Shown here: in pieces, positions 17,096 to 25,331 of the stretch
Layout of the letters: every line of letters starts with the position of its first letter
Position numbering within the stretch: position 1 is the first letter of the stretch
NCBI GenBank assembly: GCA_937928735.1
Contig: CALFVF010000023.1
Location: 1-64,000 of the forward strand
Origin: an uncultured Verrucomicrobiales bacterium
GTDB lineage: Bacteria; Verrucomicrobiota; Verrucomicrobiia; Verrucomicrobiales; Akkermansiaceae
Direction: 5' to 3'
Length of the DNA: 64,000 nucleotides
Translations under genes and position numbers: made by a program
The notes under the pieces: generated by a model
Told to the model about the DNA's origin: nothing
Seen by the model: only the letters and a program-made list of their open reading frames with translations
The model's database searches: none

Positions 17096-17132
17096 AAAAG
17101 AAATGGCTCTGAAAGCGTATGCCCAGAGCCAT
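17096..17132 (-). terminator. Probable terminator of the FKBP gene
   Basis: ATGGCTCTG and CAGAGCCAT form a perfect 9-bp stem (17103-17111 with 17124-17132), followed on the minus strand by TTCTTTTCC. The T run is weak. Confidence 0.65.
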
Positions 17133-17153
17133 CGTAGTGAGAATAGGGAAAAC

Positions 17154-17981
17154 CTATTGACCAGGTGCAGCCCCTGGCTGTGGGACGAGGCCTTGGAGTC
17201 CCTGAGGTAGTGCAGGTCTTGGCTGTGGTGGTAGGATTTCGTGCAGTTTGAGCTCAAAGATAAGCGTGCTATTGGGCGAAATATCTGCTCCTTGGCGCTG
17301 CTCACCATAGGCGAGGTTAGGCGGAAGGTAGATCTTCCAGGAAGAGCCGACTTTCATGCTTTTGAGCGCTTCTTGGAAACCTGGGACTACACCGAGGGTA
17401 AAGGGCACTGGCTGCTCAGAAGCATCAAATTCTGTGCCATCAATGAGTGTGCCTTTGTAGCTGACCATGAAGCGAGTGCCTTGGTCTTGAGCTCCTTCTG
17501 CGGGTTCTTCGTATTGCTTGTCACCACCTTTTTCGAGTACTTCGTACTGGAGGCCTGAGTCTGTGACAGTGACTCCTTCTTTCTTCGCATTTTCTGCGAG
17601 AAATGCTTTGCCGGCTTCTAGGTTTGCGTCGCCAATTTCTTTCTCACGCTTCTGAATATTCTGCGCGAGAGCTTGCATGGCACCCCCGATTTTTTCCTGA
17701 GTCATAGCGGGCTCTGAGCCTTTGTAGGCATCCCAGAATGCGGCGACGAATTTCTCATTGTCAATGTCTTGGGCGTTTATGCCGTACTGTGACATTTCCT
17801 GCTGAAAGCGAAGTCCTGTCTGATAACCAAAGCCATAGGAGCTAAGAGTTTTGATTTCGGCAGGGTCTGTGGGAAGTTCTGGCTGAGGTGGGGCAGCTGG
17901 TGCTGCTGGAGGGGTTTGTGCCAGCGCTGTACTCGCTAAGCTAATGATGCTTGCGGATAGTATAAGGTTTGGTTTTGTCAT
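17154..17981 (-). CDS. Exported FKBP-type peptidyl-prolyl isomerase
   Basis: A periplasmic folding helper of about 275 residues. From the ATG at 17981 the signal peptide is MTKPNLILSASIISLASTALA; an ATG six codons upstream (17999) is also possible. A Pro/Ala-rich linker follows, then the FKBP-N dimerisation domain (SYGFGYQTGLRF to LAENAKKEGV), then the FKBP core with VSYKGTLIDGTEFDAS, VVPGFQEALKSMKVGSSW and PPNLAYGEQ. These are the standard active-site segments of FkpA/Mip proteins. The C-terminus is an unusual Pro/Gln-rich tail. A terminator lies downstream. Confidence 0.93.
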   Translation of the reverse strand: MTKPNLILSASIISLASTALAQTPPAAPAAPPQPELPTDPAEIKTLSSYGFGYQTGLRFQQEMSQYGINAQDIDNEKFVAAFWDAYKGSEPAMTQEKIGGAMQALAQNIQKREKEIGDANLEAGKAFLAENAKKEGVTVTDSGLQYEVLEKGGDKQYEEPAEGAQDQGTRFMVSYKGTLIDGTEFDASEQPVPFTLGVVPGFQEALKSMKVGSSWKIYLPPNLAYGEQRQGADISPNSTLIFELKLHEILPPQPRPALPQGLQGLVPQPGAAPGQ

Positions 17982-18079
17982 AAAATTTGAATAGGTCATT
18001 GGAGAGGTTGGTTAAGAGGCTTACTGAGAACTTAATGAGGGAACTATTCTTACAGGGAGTGGGGTTATAGGGAATAAGG

Positions 18080-19435
18080 CTATAAGGAATAGGGCTGGCG
18101 CGGTGTCGGGGTAATGACCTCCATGGAGGGGCAGGCCGTGTGGAGCTGCTCGCGAAACCACTCACTGGCCGTCTCATCTCCGTGGACAAGTATGGCACGC
18201 TTGGGTTTAACATCCAGTATGTATTCTAAAATAGCATCACGGGTGGCGTGACCTGAGAAATCAAAAATATCCACAGAGCTATTGAGTACGAGTGGTTCCT
18301 TGAGTGGATCGAGCTGAATGACATCTCCTTGATTGGAGGAGCGGATATGACCTGCGGGAGAGGCTGGGTCTGCATAGCCGACAAAGACGAGGCCGTTCTT
18401 GGGGTTCTGTAGAAAACTCTGAGCGAAGACATTAGAAACTGTTTTTTCTGTCATCATGCCACTGGAGAGTGCAAATATAGCTCCGGGTCTGTAGGTGATG
18501 GGTGCGCGTTTTCTTTTCTTTGAGCTGCTGAGAATTTTCATTTCCTCACAGATCTCAAAGCCTGGGTCGATTCTGTTTTCGTAGTCGGCGTATTCGTCAA
18601 AAATACCTGTCATCTTAGTGGATAGGCCGCCAATGTAGACTGGTGTCTGCTCAGGAATGCGACCATCTTTCTTAAAGTCGTGGATCATCTTGAGCACTTC
18701 TTGTGTCTTGCCCATCGCAAAGACAGGTACCAGAGCCGAGCCCCCACGCTCGATGGGAGCCATGAGTGCCTCGCAGAATGCGGCTTCTTCTTGCTCGCGA
18801 GTGTAGTCAGGTTTTCTGGGAGTCGCTCCGCGAGTGGTCTCAATCACTAGTGTGTCTATTCCCTCTGTGGGAAAGCGGGCTCCTTGGATGAGGCGCTGGT
18901 CCTCAAACTGAATGTCTCCTGTGTAGAAGAGTGTGTGATCGGGAGATTGAATCTTCACGCCCATAGAGCCCAGGATGTGTCCCGCGTCATAGAATGTGGC
19001 GCTGGTGTTTTCTGTGAGGGTGAAAGTCTTTTCATAGCTCTGGAACTGCCAGCGCTTTTCGAGGCGGTCGAGTTCTCTATGGCCGTAAAGTGGGTATTCT
19101 GTGATGCCTAGCTCTGTGCGCTTACTCTCCATGACATTGATGGAATTGTGAAGTAAGGCACTAGTCAGGGCTCCGGCAGGTCTCGTCATGTAGACACTGG
19201 CGCTGGGCTGCTCGCGCATCAGAACGGGGAGGGCACCAGCATGGTCGAGGTGGGAGTGTGTCAGCATGATGGCGTCTACACTGTCACTGGGAATGGTCTG
19301 AAAGTGAGGAAGAGAGTCGAGACCTTCTTCTTTTGGGTGAACGCCTGCATCGAGCACAATGCGACAATCAGGTGTTTCTAATAAGTAGCTATTGGCACCG
19401 ATTTCTTTGGCTCTGGCTAGGCTGGTGAAAGTCAT
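18080..19435 (-). CDS. Metallo-beta-lactamase/beta-CASP nuclease (first of two)
   Basis: A 451-residue protein of the CPSF73/Int9-like RNase family. Motif 2 is HSHLDH (in MLTHSHLDHAGALPVL), motif 3 lies in DAGHILGSMG and motif 4 in FYTGDIQ. The beta-CASP domain shows the A-type acidic segment replaced by ETTRGATPR, followed by PVFAMGKTQE, SSGMM and IFDFSGHATRD, with a final VHGDE. The zinc ligands are present, so it should be an active hydrolase on RNA or DNA. The ESTYG motif common to bacterial RNases is altered to ETTRG. A second family member is encoded at 38616-40016. Confidence 0.85.
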   Translation of the reverse strand: MTFTSLARAKEIGANSYLLETPDCRIVLDAGVHPKEEGLDSLPHFQTIPSDSVDAIMLTHSHLDHAGALPVLMREQPSASVYMTRPAGALTSALLHNSINVMESKRTELGITEYPLYGHRELDRLEKRWQFQSYEKTFTLTENTSATFYDAGHILGSMGVKIQSPDHTLFYTGDIQFEDQRLIQGARFPTEGIDTLVIETTRGATPRKPDYTREQEEAAFCEALMAPIERGGSALVPVFAMGKTQEVLKMIHDFKKDGRIPEQTPVYIGGLSTKMTGIFDEYADYENRIDPGFEICEEMKILSSSKKRKRAPITYRPGAIFALSSGMMTEKTVSNVFAQSFLQNPKNGLVFVGYADPASPAGHIRSSNQGDVIQLDPLKEPLVLNSSVDIFDFSGHATRDAILEYILDVKPKRAILVHGDETASEWFREQLHTACPSMEVITPTPRQPYSL

Positions 19436-19561
19436 GAATTATTGTGTTGATTGGGGGTGTATGGATAGCGGGGTGATGCGGTTGGATAGGGGAATTGGGG
19501 GCGGGGAGAATCTTCTGGTTTGTTTCTGACTTTGGCGAGGGGAATCCCGCATGAATTGTCA

Positions 19562-19600
19562 AAAATAAAAACAACCCTACAAGCGCATCTGTAGGGTTGT
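19562..19600 (-). terminator. Rho-independent terminator of the PpiC gene
   Basis: ACAACCCTAC (19571-19580) and GTAGGGTTGT (19591-19600) form a perfect 10-bp stem. On the minus strand it is followed by TTTTATTTTT. Confidence 0.85.
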
Positions 19601-19637
19601 ATAAAAAACGGGCAGTGGGGGGCAGTGGAGAGCGTGT

Positions 19638-20618
19638 TTAGATCTTGCGCTTGATCATGGCTTTTGAGCGTTGTCCCTCGATCCAGCGCTCAAATCTAGC
19701 GGAGGACTTCTGGCTCTTGACTCGTGCCTCAATACGCTCGCGCACCTCAGAGATCGGAGGAGATGGGCCAAAGCGCTTGGTAATGGTCTGAATGATCGTG
19801 TAGCCGCGCCCGTCCTCTAGCGGGCCGACAACACTTTTGGTCTTAGCGTCAAAGATGATTGCGCCGAACTCAGGAGAGAGGTCAATGCGCTGGACATCTT
19901 CCCAGAGACCTCCTTCTGAGGCGAATGCTCCAGTGGAGTGTTCTTTGGCGAGTTCAGCGAAGTTGGCACCATTTTTGAGTTTTTTGGTAATCTCTTCAGC
20001 GAGTTCTAGCTGACTTTCAGGAGTCGCTGTGATGTCCTCAGGGTCGAGCTTAGGAATGTAGATTTTTCGGTAGTCACAGCTATCCTTTGTGATGTCTCTG
20101 AGTTTGAGTTTGTGCTTCGCGTATTCCGCATTCACTTCATCAGGAGTCGGAGGTGCTGAGCTGGAGAACTGCTGGGCACGCATAGCACCTACGACGAGCT
20201 TACGCTTAGTGAGTTCTCTATACTTGTGCTGGGAGAGGCCTGATTTGGCGAGTTCTGTACGGAATTTATTTTCATCTCCATTATAGAGATCTCTGATCTG
20301 GCGCCGAATCTCTGAGTCAATAGCAGAGCGTGGGATATCGCCATTCCCGCTCTCAAAGAGGTGCAGCATGATTTCGCGATTAATGAGCTCTTCGAGGATT
20401 TTCTCACGAGCTTTAGTGAGCTCATTGTAGTAGGCAGAAGATTTTCTGGGGAAGCGAGCTTGGAGCTGGGCTTTGATAGGGGCGGCAAGGAAGTTGACTT
20501 CATTCTTTGTGACAACTTTACCATTCACCGTGGCCGCTATACCATTGATCTCAATGGCGCCATGAACCAGACTATTTAGGAGGAAAAGGGAGAATAAAAA
20601 CGGGGCAAAACATTTCAT
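19638..20618 (-). CDS. Exported PpiC/SurA-like peptidyl-prolyl isomerase
   Basis: A 326-residue periplasmic parvulin-type chaperone. The signal peptide is MKCFAPFLFSLFLLNSLVHG. The N-terminal SurA-like domain begins IEINGIAATVNGKVVTKNEV and contains LEELINREIMLHLFE. The parvulin core (about 180-285) shows the typical FAELAKEHSTGAFASEGG, FGAIIFDAKTKSVVGPLEDG and YTIIQ segments. Only one parvulin domain is present, where E. coli SurA has two. The likely role is folding of outer-membrane proteins; the gene lies in a stretch rich in envelope genes but is a single transcription unit. Confidence 0.93.
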   Translation of the reverse strand: MKCFAPFLFSLFLLNSLVHGAIEINGIAATVNGKVVTKNEVNFLAAPIKAQLQARFPRKSSAYYNELTKAREKILEELINREIMLHLFESGNGDIPRSAIDSEIRRQIRDLYNGDENKFRTELAKSGLSQHKYRELTKRKLVVGAMRAQQFSSSAPPTPDEVNAEYAKHKLKLRDITKDSCDYRKIYIPKLDPEDITATPESQLELAEEITKKLKNGANFAELAKEHSTGAFASEGGLWEDVQRIDLSPEFGAIIFDAKTKSVVGPLEDGRGYTIIQTITKRFGPSPPISEVRERIEARVKSQKSSARFERWIEGQRSKAMIKRKI

Positions 20619-20818
20619 GAGAATTGGAGTGGGCGTTTGATATGTAAGGATATGCAGAGGTAGTAGACTATCTTTTTGGACTTGTAAATGTTTCCCTCTG
20701 TCAGTCTTTTAGGAGAATTGAGTACTCTCTTTGGCAAGTTGCTGTAGGGGAGCTGATTTTCAAGTGGGAAATGTCAAAGAGTCCTCTGTGTGAATGTTTT
20801 GTCACATGAGTTTGTATT

Positions 20819-20976
20819 ATACCAATGAGGAAAACTACCTGGTAGAAAGGGCGAAGAGATTTGGTGGGAGATCAAGGCGGAACCCATCGGTGATGCGAGC
20901 ATCTCCGATGAGTGACAACGATGGCATCACCTCAAAGATCTAGCGAATTCGACCAGTTCGTTTTTTGAGTTGGTAT
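20819..20976. repeat. Family A inverted-repeat element, copy 2 (complete, opposite orientation)
   Basis: A 158-bp copy in reverse orientation relative to the one at 7927. It starts ATACCAATGAGGAAAACTAC and ends, read inward, ATACCAACTCAAAAAACGAA. The interior is the same sequence as the other copies, including CACCGGTGGGTT-like and GATCTCCCACC segments. The flanks TTA and TGA match only in part. It sits between the hpf terminator and the ppiC promoter region. Confidence 0.9.
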
Positions 20977-21000
20977 GAGATCACTTTAAGCACAGAATAA

Positions 21001-21029
21001 AAAAGAGAGCCTCTGTAGGCTCTCTTTTT
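21001..21029 (-). terminator. Bidirectional-looking terminator after hpf
   Basis: AAAAGAGAGCC (21001-21011) pairs with GGCTCTCTTTT (21018-21028) around a 6-nt loop. T runs exist on both strands. Only hpf, 37 bp away on the minus strand, reads into it. Confidence 0.85.
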
Positions 21030-21065
21030 GTAAGGGTTGAAGTTGAAAGAGTCGTTGGGGAGTTC

Positions 21066-21653
21066 TTATGGCTCTATAATGGCATAATCGCCATCTTTTC
21101 GGCGGTAGACGATCTGGAGGACATTTCTGCGAGCATTTTGATACACGAGAAATGGTTTTTCGCTGAGTTCGAGCTCCATGATGGCTTCTTCCTTGAAGAG
21201 GTGTTTGAGCTTGAGCTCTTCACGGTGAATGATCATTGGCTCGGGATCAGTCTCGGCGTCTTCTGGGTGCTTATCCAGAATGTCAGCGGCAAAGACTTTC
21301 TCGTCGAGAAAGCGAATGGATTCCTCGGGCTTTGTGGAGCGGTAGCGCTTCATGAGGCGCGTTTTGTGTTTGCGCATCCTGCGAGCTATTTTGGAAATAG
21401 TCTCATCGAGGGAAACGTACATATCCTTTGTCTCTGAGGAGGCCTCTATGGTGATGTGGTTCGCACAGAATAAGATGATTTCAGCGATATGGCGGTTCTT
21501 TTGGACGTCGAGAACGATTTTGGCCTCGATAATTTTTGGATAATCAATGTGAAGCCCCTCTATCTTCTTTGTCGCGTAGTCGCGGAGTGAGTCTGTCACA
21601 GTTTCATGGCGGACAGTGATATTGATAGGGATATTCACGTTTCTTGTTTGCAT
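21066..21653 (-). CDS. hpf: Ribosome hibernation promoting factor (long form HPF)
   Basis: A 195-residue ribosome-binding protein of the long HPF type, which dimerises 70S ribosomes into inactive 100S particles. The N-terminal S30AE domain covers about residues 5-105 (INITVRHETVTDSLRDYATK, DVQKNRHIAEI and DMYVSLDETISKIARRMRKHK). The C-terminal dimerisation domain covers about 140-195, ending PFLVYQNARRNVLQIVYRRKDGD-like sequence close to the conserved FxN motif. It is last of the kdsA-lptA-lptB-hpf series, 125 bp after lptB, the order seen around rpoN in proteobacteria but with rpoN absent. Confidence 0.93.
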   Translation of the reverse strand: MQTRNVNIPINITVRHETVTDSLRDYATKKIEGLHIDYPKIIEAKIVLDVQKNRHIAEIILFCANHITIEASSETKDMYVSLDETISKIARRMRKHKTRLMKRYRSTKPEESIRFLDEKVFAADILDKHPEDAETDPEPMIIHREELKLKHLFKEEAIMELELSEKPFLVYQNARRNVLQIVYRRKDGDYAIIEP

Positions 21654-21778
21654 GTGTTAGTTTGTCCTTTCTTTCATTGGGTTTCAGTGACTGCTCGTTA
21701 TTTTAACCGTAGTAAAAAATAATGCAGCAATACACTATAGGACGAGAAAGCACTGTTTGGAAACAAGAAAAGAGAACT

Positions 21779-22600
21779 TTAAAGTATGAATTCTTCTCCG
21801 AGATAATGCTTTTTGGCGAGGGGGTCATTGGCAATTTCTTGGGCAGAGCCCTCCAAGATGACTTTGCCCTCTGTCATCACGTAGGCGTGATCGACAATTT
21901 TTAAGGTGTCACGCACAGAGTGATCTGTGATCAGGATCGATAGTCCATCTTCGTCCCTGAGTTGGCGAACGATACTGTGAATGGTCTCCACGGCCTTTGG
22001 GTCTACGGCGGCAAAGGGTTCATCAAGCATCAAAAACTTAGGGTTCGAGCAGAGGCAGCGCGCGATGGAGAGGCGGCGCTTCTCACCACCAGAGAGAGTG
22101 AGTGCGATAGACTTGCGGATTTTTGTGATACTAAAGCGCTCCAGCAAGTATTCGACACGCTCCAGGCGGGCGGCCTTAGAAAGGTCTTTTTGAGTCTCGA
22201 GTACTGCAAGTAGGTTATCTTCGACGGAGAGTTTTCTAAAAATAGAGTGTTCTTGGGGGAGGTAGCCCATACCGAGGCGAGCTCGTTTGTGCATCGGGAG
22301 GCTGGTGATGTCCTGCCCCTGGAAGGTGACACTTCCACTGGTCGGGGGCACTAAGCCTGCGATCATGTAGAAGGAGGTGGTCTTTCCTGCGCCATTTGGA
22401 CCTAGGAGGCCGACAATCTCGCCAGCACCCACTGTCATGCTGACATCATTCACGACAGGCTTGCCGCTGTATTCCTTACGTAGACCCGTGGCTATGAGGG
22501 TGGTTTTAAGTGTCTTGCGTGAGGCATTGCCCTTGTCCTTGTCCTTGTCCTTGGTCTTGATCTTGGTCTTAGTCTTGGTGGTGTGAACTGATTTGGGCAT
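21779..22600 (-). CDS. lptB: Lipopolysaccharide export ABC ATPase LptB
   Basis: A 273-residue ATPase that powers extraction of lipopolysaccharide from the inner membrane with LptFG. Walker A is GPNGAGKTT (residues 67-75), the Q-loop lies in YLPQEHSIFRKL, the signature is LSGGEKRR (169-176) and Walker B is FLMLDEP (189-195), followed by the LptB hallmark FAAVDPKAV and H-loop ITDHSVRDTL. The first 35 residues are an extra Lys/Thr/Asp repeat tail encoded by a hexanucleotide repeat. LptFG genes are not in this window. The start is 48 nt downstream of the lptA-like stop. Confidence 0.95.
   Translation of the reverse strand: MPKSVHTTKTKTKIKTKDKDKDKGNASRKTLKTTLIATGLRKEYSGKPVVNDVSMTVGAGEIVGLLGPNGAGKTTSFYMIAGLVPPTSGSVTFQGQDITSLPMHKRARLGMGYLPQEHSIFRKLSVEDNLLAVLETQKDLSKAARLERVEYLLERFSITKIRKSIALTLSGGEKRRLSIARCLCSNPKFLMLDEPFAAVDPKAVETIHSIVRQLRDEDGLSILITDHSVRDTLKIVDHAYVMTEGKVILEGSAQEIANDPLAKKHYLGEEFIL
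22531..22580. repeat. Hexanucleotide tandem repeat in the 5' end of lptB
   Basis: Imperfect CTTGTC/CTTGGT-type 6-bp units repeat about eight times. On the coding strand they encode alternating Lys-Thr, Lys-Ile and Lys-Asp pairs. The unit keeps the reading frame. Confidence 0.85.
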
Positions 22601-22648
22601 GGGGACTACAATGAAGGTAAGTGAACGTTCAATGAGGAGACTGAGAAG

Positions 22649-24094
22649 TTATTCACTGGTCTGGTAGATGCCGATGAAGGCGTGCTTAGAGGTGCTGAGA
22701 TTCCCTTCTTTATCGATGCGGATCCAGGCACCTGGTGTGGGTTTCTTGATGCGCTGAATGTTATTGCCTTGCTGGATGGAAAGGGCGCCACCTTCTAGGA
22801 GGACTTCTTCTTTCGCCGCACTGTAGTGGGCTTTTGCGGCTTTGATTTCGATGTCTTGACCTTTTTTGTCTTTACCACGGAGAATGACGTCTCCTAGGGC
22901 GACGATGTCATTGAGGCTCTCTTTGATTTTATTTTGATTCGAGGGTTTCTTCTCTTTTTTTTCTTTATCCTCAGAGTCTTTGTTTTTCTTCTTTTTGGCC
23001 TCTTCGAGCTTTTGTGGGTCAAGATAGACTTTAAGCTCCTTGCTGCAGGTGAGGGTGTAGTTGTCTTTGGTGAGGCCTGTGGCACGAACATCGACGAGGT
23101 AGCACAAGACCCCAGTTTCTACATCAAAGTACATACCGCCTTCGCACTGAATCTCGGATAAATGGGGCTGAGTATTCTCTTTGGTTGACGCTTTTGGAGC
23201 GCCTTCATTTGCAGGGCTATTGGGCCTGTTGGTGGGTTCTTGGGAGCTAGGAACACCAGCACTAATTTGTGCGAGAAAGGCAGTCGCGCCGACTCGGGTC
23301 AAAAACGTGGAAATGTCGTTTCGGCTCTTTTGGTCTCTGAGGTCTTGTTGCTTCAGCAGGTCAGAAGTCTCGGTGTGGAGGCTCTCGAACTGAGGCTGGG
23401 AGGATGCTGTGAGCTGGCGAAATCTTTGTGTTTGCTCCTCGCTGAGTTGATTGGGGTCGTAGGTGAGTTGAGAGGTGAGCCATGTCCTCGTGAGAGTGGA
23501 GAGGACACTGGGATGAAATATGCCAGAGATCAGGGGGGCAGAAGATACTGCGAATGTGGCGTGAGGCGCGGAACTTGGAGTGGAGCTCGGGGTAGAGAAA
23601 AGCTGAGTCGTCTTCTCTGTATTTTGTTCTTCGTGTGGTTTCTGGAACTGTGAGAGAACAGGGCCTTTGAGGAAGCCTTGCTGAGTCTGCCAGTCTGTGA
23701 CGAGACCTTGACCCACTGTCTGGAACCGATCTCCTCTGATAGTGGTTTCTTGCTGAGAGGAAACAAGGCCTGCCTTGTACTGGTAATCTGCTTTGAGAAA
23801 ATCCACACCCATGGCGAGTGAACCATCAGCACCTAGTAAGCTGATGGTGACATGATCGCCCTGAATGAGATCCTCTGACATGACAGTCAGGGTCTCTGCC
23901 TCTAGGAGAGATTTGGGACGCAGGTGCTTATCGTACCTCGGTATTTCGACCTGAGTGAGAGTGCTGCCCGCGGGGAGCATGTCCAGAGAGGGCATGCTTG
24001 AGGCGCTCTCTTTGGTAGAATCGTCTGCATATATGCCTGTAGTCGCCAGAATCCATAGACTAAGCTGAAAAACGCGATTGAGAACGATGGGCAT
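22649..24094 (-). CDS. Large LptA/OstA-like exported protein
   Basis: A 481-residue protein in the place normally held by lptC/lptA. A signal peptide (MPIVLNRVFQLSLWILATTG, ending near IYA) precedes two beta-rich OstA-like regions. The first (about 55-150) contains LLEAETLTVMSEDLIQGDH. The second (about 315-465) contains IQCEGGMYFDVETGVLCYLV, ALGDVILRGKDKKGQDI and AHYSAAKEEVLLEGG, the repeated strand pattern of the LptA jelly roll. Between and inside them are a Ser/Thr/Pro-rich linker and a Lys/Glu-rich insert (KKKKNKDSEDKEKKEKK). It is likely the periplasmic bridge for lipopolysaccharide transport, judged by fold pattern and by its place between kdsA and lptB. Confidence 0.8.
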   Translation of the reverse strand: MPIVLNRVFQLSLWILATTGIYADDSTKESASSMPSLDMLPAGSTLTQVEIPRYDKHLRPKSLLEAETLTVMSEDLIQGDHVTISLLGADGSLAMGVDFLKADYQYKAGLVSSQQETTIRGDRFQTVGQGLVTDWQTQQGFLKGPVLSQFQKPHEEQNTEKTTQLFSTPSSTPSSAPHATFAVSSAPLISGIFHPSVLSTLTRTWLTSQLTYDPNQLSEEQTQRFRQLTASSQPQFESLHTETSDLLKQQDLRDQKSRNDISTFLTRVGATAFLAQISAGVPSSQEPTNRPNSPANEGAPKASTKENTQPHLSEIQCEGGMYFDVETGVLCYLVDVRATGLTKDNYTLTCSKELKVYLDPQKLEEAKKKKNKDSEDKEKKEKKPSNQNKIKESLNDIVALGDVILRGKDKKGQDIEIKAAKAHYSAAKEEVLLEGGALSIQQGNNIQRIKKPTPGAWIRIDKEGNLSTSKHAFIGIYQTSE

Positions 24095-24129
24095 AATGTG
24101 TTCTAGGTAAGACGAAGTGATGGGTGAAA

Positions 24130-24909
24130 CTAACCGTGTGCGGCAGAGTGTACAGCTATGAGAGTTTTAAGAACAGATTCTATTTCACAGAGTGGAATTT
24201 GATTTGGCCCATCAGAGAGGGCTTTCTCAGGGTTCGAGTGTGTTTCCATAAATACACCATCGACACCTGTAGCGACTGCGGCGCGCGCGAGTACGGGTGC
24301 GAGTACGCCATCTCCACCTGTCGAGCCACCGAGTCCACCTGGGCGCTGTACGGAGTGTGTGGCATCAAAGATCACGCGCATGCCTTCTTCTCGGATCCAG
24401 TAGAGGGAGCGCATGTCAGTTACTAGATTATTATAGCCGAAGCTGGTTCCTCGCTCCGTGATATAGAAATCATCACAGCCAAAGGAGCGGAGCTTATTGC
24501 CGATATTCACGGTGTCCCATGGTGCGAGGAACTGGCCTTTTTTCACATTCACTGTGCGCCCTGTCTTGGCACAAGCCTCAATCAGGTCTGTTTGGCGACA
24601 GAGGAATGCGGGGATTTGTAATAAATCTATGTGTTCGGCGGCAATTTCTGCTTCTGCTGGGGTGTGAATGTCTGTGGTGACCTTAAGGCCTAGTTCCTTA
24701 GCGATTTCCCCGAGGATACGAGTTCCTTCTTTGACTCCAGGGCCACGAAAGGCGTCTCCGGAGGTGCGGTTGGCCTTATCGTAGGAGGCCTTAAAGTAAA
24801 ATTCGATCCCTAGGCGCTCAGAGATTTCTTTGATCGCGCGTGCCATGTCCCAGGCAAAGGCTTCGCTTTCTAAACCGCAGGGGCCGAGGATGTAAAATGG
24901 TGATTTCAT
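24130..24909 (-). CDS. kdsA: 3-deoxy-8-phosphooctulonate synthase (KDO-8-P synthase)
   Basis: A 259-residue TIM-barrel enzyme condensing arabinose-5-phosphate and phosphoenolpyruvate to KDO-8-phosphate for lipopolysaccharide. Family segments: GPCGLESEAFAW near the N-terminus, FKASYDKANRTSGDAFRGPG, TTDIHTPAEA, LQIPAFLCRQTDL, NVKKGQFLAPWD, ITERGTSFGYNNLVTDMRS and FDATHSVQRPGG. The substrate-binding lysines and the arginine in FRGPG are present. It heads the envelope operon, with the DUF1844 gene 39 nt upstream and the lptA-like gene 35 nt downstream. Confidence 0.97.
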   Translation of the reverse strand: MKSPFYILGPCGLESEAFAWDMARAIKEISERLGIEFYFKASYDKANRTSGDAFRGPGVKEGTRILGEIAKELGLKVTTDIHTPAEAEIAAEHIDLLQIPAFLCRQTDLIEACAKTGRTVNVKKGQFLAPWDTVNIGNKLRSFGCDDFYITERGTSFGYNNLVTDMRSLYWIREEGMRVIFDATHSVQRPGGLGGSTGGDGVLAPVLARAAVATGVDGVFMETHSNPEKALSDGPNQIPLCEIESVLKTLIAVHSAAHG

Positions 24910-24948
24910 AAGGTGTTTGTGTCGTAGTCAGTGTGATGATTGTGTTCT

Positions 24949-25236
24949 TTAGCCCAGAGACTCTGCGGTTTTGTAGAGCTCTCGTAAGTTACTGAGAGCG
25001 AGCTCTAAGATCTTGGACTCCGCGGCATTAAGGTTGCCTTTGGTTTTGAGTTGAAGCATCTCGAGAGAATCTAGGACTGAAGAGGCCGCCTTGAGATTCA
25101 CGGAGCGCTCCCCGGTGGCGGGGTGTGGCAATTGTCCTAGAAATAAGCCTGCATTTTGCGCCTGGAGTAGGACAAAATCATGGAACCTAGTGTCGATGGG
25201 CTGGGTCGCTGAATCAGCATTGTCGTGATGGGACAT
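24949..25236 (-). CDS. DUF1844 protein
   Basis: A 95-residue helical protein. The phrases FHDFVLLQAQNAGLFLGQLP, VNLKAASSVLDSLEMLQLKT and KGNLNAAESKILELAL are the recognised layout of DUF1844, a family seen in Verrucomicrobia, Planctomycetes, Acidobacteria and Deltaproteobacteria and of unknown function. The N-terminal 15 residues are polar and vary. It lies 39 nt upstream of kdsA on the same strand. Confidence 0.85.
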   Translation of the reverse strand: MSHHDNADSATQPIDTRFHDFVLLQAQNAGLFLGQLPHPATGERSVNLKAASSVLDSLEMLQLKTKGNLNAAESKILELALSNLRELYKTAESLG

Positions 25237-25331
25237 ACGCTGGGGATGCTAGAGGCTATTGGACAATGGGCAATGCGTAAATCTATCAAGACTAGAATAA
25301 ATGATCCACAATGCGCCAATCACTAGTGGGT

